Below, piece by piece: positions 22,235 to 25,074 of a DNA stretch of 25,074 nucleotides (position 1 is the first letter of the stretch; every line of letters starts with the position of its first letter). Below the pieces are notes generated by a model. The model made no database searches. It was not told the origin of the DNA and saw only the letters and a list, made by a program, of their open reading frames with translations. The translations under genes and the position numbers were made by a program. This stretch comes from a virus, in IMG/VR virus record IMGVR_UViG_3300036859_001058, positions 1 to 25,074 of that record, one strand, 5' to 3'.

Positions 22235-23719
22235 CTACACCCCCATCCAACTGCCCGCGCCGACCGGCTCCTGGGCCAGCGGGTTATAGGTTTTCCGATT
22301 GCGCCGCCACTGCTCAATCGGCGTCAGCAACTCCTCAATGACGATCACCGGCTGCTGGGGGCGCGTGAGCAAGAAGTAACTCAGGGCGTCCATGTGGTGG
22401 TCCTGGTGATCCATCGGCATATCCGGCTCGTTGCGCTGCACCAGGCCGCGTCCCTTCTTCCAGCGATAGCCCAGCATTTCGTTGATGAAGTGCGTACAGG
22501 ACGCGGCGGCAAACAGGCGCGGCGACCCGGATTGTCCCGTGATCGGGTGCGTGCGGTTGGGGTCAATGGCGAGATGTTCGAGGACGCGGTTGATGCCCGC
22601 CCGCTTGTCCTTTTGTCCAGGAATCGGATAGATGCCGTTCGTTTGATACTCGTCCGCGATGGAATAGACGTGCGGGCCGTTCACCTGGTCTTTGGCCCAA
22701 CAATGGGCGTCCAGGTAAGTGACAACGATAGGCACCTGTAAGGCGGCACGCTTCGCCTTAATGATTTGAGCGTGGTATGCAACAGACTTTCCGCCTCCTT
22801 CGTAATGCTCGTCGAGGAGAAATACATTGCCCGATTCATCGACAGCGTACCAACCCACTGCCGTTGGGTTTTGAATACCGTGGTCGATGGTTTCGTACAC
22901 TTTCCAGTGCGGCTTGAGCGTGATGTGTTCAAGGACATGCGTGTCAACCGCGAACGTCGGGTAGATGCGTCCTTCAAAGACATCCCAACTCCCTTCTAAG
23001 TAGCGTTTAACCGCCTCCGGCGGAAAAATGGCTTCCATCGCCTTGATGTATTCATCCTGCACAAAGCCCGCCGCACGCCCGTCATACGTCGTCGCCATGT
23101 AGAGTTGATACGTGTCCTTTTTCTCCGGCGAGTCAGGGTGAAAATAGCGCCACAGCCAATGGGAGCGCCCTTCGGGATTGAACGTCGCCAAGCCATAAGT
23201 GGGAGCATAAATGATATTGCCATCCGTATCCTTGATCGGCTCCCCATCGGGCTTGAGCATGGGAGTCTGCTTGCGGAGCCGCCCCACCAGCGCGTTCCAG
23301 CGTTGCTCCTCCACTTCCTCCGCCTGGTCGATCCAGAACCAGCCCAGGTTCGGCCCCACCAAGTCCTCTTTAAGATCGCCATAGAGGATTTCGCTCCCGC
23401 CGTACTGCGGCGCAAATTTAATAAACCCTTGTTGATCGTTCCGTTTGCCTCCGTTCTTCGGGTCGATCATTTGCGGTGGGCAGATACGGAAAAATTCAGT
23501 CATTGTGGACTGCCTTAATTCTTTGCCGTCCCACCTCCCAATGAACCCTCGATTATTTGGAATGAGATATGAATAGAGAATGGCATCCACGCACCCCGCC
23601 GTGGTCTTGCCGTTCGCATAGCCCCCACCATAGGCGCGAAAGCGGTATTCATGGTCGCCCATGAACGCCGTTTGCGTCGGCAACTTGGTGAGATCGAGCG
23701 ACCCTTGGCCGATCTCCAA
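22235..23719 (-). CDS. Terminase large subunit
   Basis: 494 residues as counted from a TTG at 23719; packages DNA into the head. ATPase: Walker A GGGYANGKTT (31-40), Walker B LGWFWIDQAEE (125-135), coupling-type ATFNPEG (179-185). Nuclease: YETIDHGIQNPTAVGW (D279), VVTYLDAH (D337) and DHQDHHMDALSYF (D440, D444) fit the RNase H-like metal site. The Walker B aspartate is followed by Q instead of the usual E. No in-frame ATG exists before codon 20, and codons upstream of the TTG still look coding back to a stop at 23759-23761. The start is therefore uncertain (TTG 23719, CTG 23749, or an ATG lost by a one-base change at about 23754). Confidence 0.9.
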   Translation of the reverse strand: MEIGQGSLDLTKLPTQTAFMGDHEYRFRAYGGGYANGKTTAGCVDAILYSYLIPNNRGFIGRWDGKELRQSTMTEFFRICPPQMIDPKNGGKRNDQQGFIKFAPQYGGSEILYGDLKEDLVGPNLGWFWIDQAEEVEEQRWNALVGRLRKQTPMLKPDGEPIKDTDGNIIYAPTYGLATFNPEGRSHWLWRYFHPDSPEKKDTYQLYMATTYDGRAAGFVQDEYIKAMEAIFPPEAVKRYLEGSWDVFEGRIYPTFAVDTHVLEHITLKPHWKVYETIDHGIQNPTAVGWYAVDESGNVFLLDEHYEGGGKSVAYHAQIIKAKRAALQVPIVVTYLDAHCWAKDQVNGPHVYSIADEYQTNGIYPIPGQKDKRAGINRVLEHLAIDPNRTHPITGQSGSPRLFAAASCTHFINEMLGYRWKKGRGLVQRNEPDMPMDHQDHHMDALSYFLLTRPQQPVIVIEELLTPIEQWRRNRKTYNPLAQEPVGAGSWMGV

Positions 23720-23764
23720 GTGCTGGAGCGTGTCTTTGGGGACCTTCAGGTCATGGGGTCACGC

Positions 23765-23938
23765 TCACGGCGTTGGCTCCTTCGTGTGTTTGGCGGCATA
23801 CACCGACCGCCGAATGGGTGATTTCAGTATCTCATCCATCTCCGCCACCTTCTTTTCCAGCGCCGCAATCCGCTCTTCCTTCACGAGCAAATCCCGTTCA
23901 TGAATGCGAATCGTTTGGATGATTTCGCCTTGGTTCAT
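23765..23938 (-). CDS. Small coiled-coil protein upstream of terminase
   Basis: 57 residues from the ATG at 23938, which overlaps the aminotransferase stop as ATGA; longer starts would run inside that gene. The sequence is almost one amphipathic helix with heptad hydrophobics (EIIQTIRIHERDLLVKEE, RIAALEKKVAEMDEILKSP) and a basic end (RRSVYAAKHTK). It could be a reduced small-terminase-like or other oligomeric partner, based only on its place before the large subunit. No helix-turn-helix is visible, so I do not call it TerS. Confidence 0.55.
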   Translation of the reverse strand: MNQGEIIQTIRIHERDLLVKEERIAALEKKVAEMDEILKSPIRRSVYAAKHTKEPTP

Positions 23939-25074
23939 GTGACCTCCTTCACGGCGGCGGCCACGGTCTGCGCCAACCGCAGGATGTCGGGCTCCGTCCA
24001 CCGAGCGGAGACTTGGAGCGCCACACTGCGCCGCAAAAGATCGCCGCTGATGGTCAACGTGTTGGCCTGCTGGCCGAGCAGATGGCCCCACTCGCCCGCA
24101 TAATGCCAATTCAGCGCATCCGGCAGGTTTTTGAGCGCGATGTGGTCCTGTTCAAAGAGCCGTCGTGCCACCTGCTGCGCCTGCGGCTCGGTCTCCAAGA
24201 AAAAGACGACCGCATCGCCAAGGTCCCCGGACTCGTCAGGCACCGTGCGAAAGCGCAGCGATGGAAGGGCCTGCCGCAGCGCCGCTTTGAGCGCCGCCTT
24301 GTGCGCCCGATGCACCTTCAGGCTCGCCTCCACTTTGCGGAGTTGCGCTAGCCCCACCGCCGCTTGAAACGCCCCCAGACGAAAGTTAAAGCCGGGGCGC
24401 GTATGGGTGTCCTGTCCACGGGACGGCGCGGCGGGGTTGCTGTCGTGGCCGTGGTCTGCATAGGCGCGTGCGCGATGCAACACCGCCGGATCGCGGGCGA
24501 CTACCATCCCCCCTTCCCCTGTCGTGAGCAACTTACTGTAGGAAAAGCTGAAGCAACCCACGTCGCCCAGCGTGCCGAGCGTCCGCCCACGCCAGGTGCC
24601 GGAGAAGGCTTGCGCCGTATCTTCCAACACGAATAGACGATAGTATTGCGCGATAGCCATAATCTCACTCATCCGCGCCGCTACGCCTAACATATGCACC
24701 GGCAGAATCACCTTCGTCTTGTCGGTGATCTTCTTCCTGAGGTCCAGCGGGTCCATGTTCAACGTGTCGTCAATGTCCGCAATGATCGGCGTGGCCCCAC
24801 ACTCCACAATGGCCTCGACCGTCGCGACAAACGTATGGGCCTGCGTGATGACCTCATCGCCGCGCCTCACGCCCAAGGCGGTGAGCCCGACCTTGAGCGC
24901 CGCCGAGCCGGAGGAGACCGACACCGCCTCCTCCATCCCAAGGTGCGCCGCCACCGCCTGCTCAAACTCGCGCACCTTGGCCTTGTTCGTAAAGAGGTGC
25001 CCTTGGGGGGCCAATTCAAACACATCCATCACGGCCCGCCGCTCCTCCATGCCAATCAATTCCCATCCTGGCAT
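23935..25074 (-). CDS. Full-length DegT/DnrJ/EryC1-family sugar aminotransferase (may start outside window)
   Basis: 379 residues or more; the visible ATG is the last codon of the window. PLP-dependent enzyme that aminates nucleotide keto sugars. Landmarks: start PGWELIGMEER, SVSSGSAALKVGL (phosphate loop), TFVATVEAIVECGATPI, LPVHMLG (126-130 region), VLEDTAQAF with the ring-stacking/anchoring D152, FSFSYSKLLTTGEGG with PLP lysine K181, and GFNFRLGAFQAAVGLAQL. The C-terminal domain is complete, in contrast to the short homologue at 2541-3167. It is coupled by ATGA to the coiled-coil gene leading into the terminase, so sugar metabolism and DNA packaging genes share a transcript. Confidence 0.88.
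   Translation of the reverse strand: MPGWELIGMEERRAVMDVFELAPQGHLFTNKAKVREFEQAVAAHLGMEEAVSVSSGSAALKVGLTALGVRRGDEVITQAHTFVATVEAIVECGATPIIADIDDTLNMDPLDLRKKITDKTKVILPVHMLGVAARMSEIMAIAQYYRLFVLEDTAQAFSGTWRGRTLGTLGDVGCFSFSYSKLLTTGEGGMVVARDPAVLHRARAYADHGHDSNPAAPSRGQDTHTRPGFNFRLGAFQAAVGLAQLRKVEASLKVHRAHKAALKAALRQALPSLRFRTVPDESGDLGDAVVFFLETEPQAQQVARRLFEQDHIALKNLPDALNWHYAGEWGHLLGQQANTLTISGDLLRRSVALQVSARWTEPDILRLAQTVAAAVKEVT

Noticed and set aside
20279-22741. Long plus-strand open frames (20279-21460 and 21617-22741) opposite portal and terminase
   Set aside because: They are rich in Arg, His and Leu with no motif, and lie fully antisense to clear portal and terminase genes. Such mirror frames are expected from GC-rich codon use.
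23759-23767. Programmed frameshift or stop read-through joining the coiled-coil protein to the terminase
   Set aside because: Both are in the same frame but separated by two TGA stops within three codons; no slippery site or read-through context is seen. A changed start codon is simpler.
1-25074. tRNA genes, CRISPR arrays, insertion sequences or attachment sites
   Set aside because: No cloverleaf-like segment, no regularly spaced direct repeats, no transposase or integrase gene and no terminal repeats were found by eye; gaps are too small to hold most of them.

Overview
The window looks like a piece of a tailed bacteriophage genome with a short-tailed (podovirus-type) virion. The main evidence is a long minus-strand late operon: large terminase, P22-like portal, scaffold-like protein, N4-gp56-type major capsid protein, small head proteins, adaptor and nozzle candidates, virion appendage proteins, three ejection-protein candidates, and an M15 endolysin with small membrane proteins. 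The base composition is GC-rich and genes are packed with ATGA, TGATG or TAATG junctions. No integrase, repressor, tRNA or CRISPR array is visible, so lifestyle and host cannot be stated. The M15 peptidase and the sugar genes fit a Gram-negative host, but that is inference.

Left part (1-5554, plus strand): nine tightly coupled genes. After a small membrane protein come a SAM methyltransferase, a NeuB-family sugar-acid synthase, a PseB/CapE-type UDP-sugar 4,6-dehydratase, a shortened DegT-family aminotransferase, a PIG-L/LmbE deacetylase, a second methyltransferase, a PhyH-like dioxygenase candidate and a half-length transferase resembling the CDP-glycerol/capsule-transferase type. Together they look like a phage-borne cassette that makes or modifies an amino-sugar or nonulosonic-acid-like glycan. 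The NeuB, DegT and transferase members are each shorter than their usual families. A second, full-length DegT aminotransferase (23935-25074, minus) leads into the terminase at the other end of the window.

Middle and right (5551-25074, minus strand; transcription runs from high to low coordinates): aminotransferase, small coiled-coil protein, terminase, portal, HNH endonuclease, zinc-ribbon protein, an intrinsic terminator, scaffold, capsid, four small or medium head proteins, then an HNH endonuclease on the opposite strand. Then follow adaptor, appendage paralogue, nozzle, two further appendage paralogues, GNAT acetyltransferase, three ejection candidates, one beta-rich virion protein, endolysin and two membrane proteins. 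The two operons converge with overlapping stop codons at 5551-5554.

Most interesting points: the sugar cassette with miniaturised enzymes; an aminotransferase translationally chained toward the terminase; a good terminator directly in front of the scaffold ribosome binding site; two different HNH genes fitted into the late operon; three paralogous appendage proteins; and a terminase with no normal start codon, possibly from a one-base deletion. There is no gene-free stretch over 300 bases; the longest gap is 87 bases (19282-19368).
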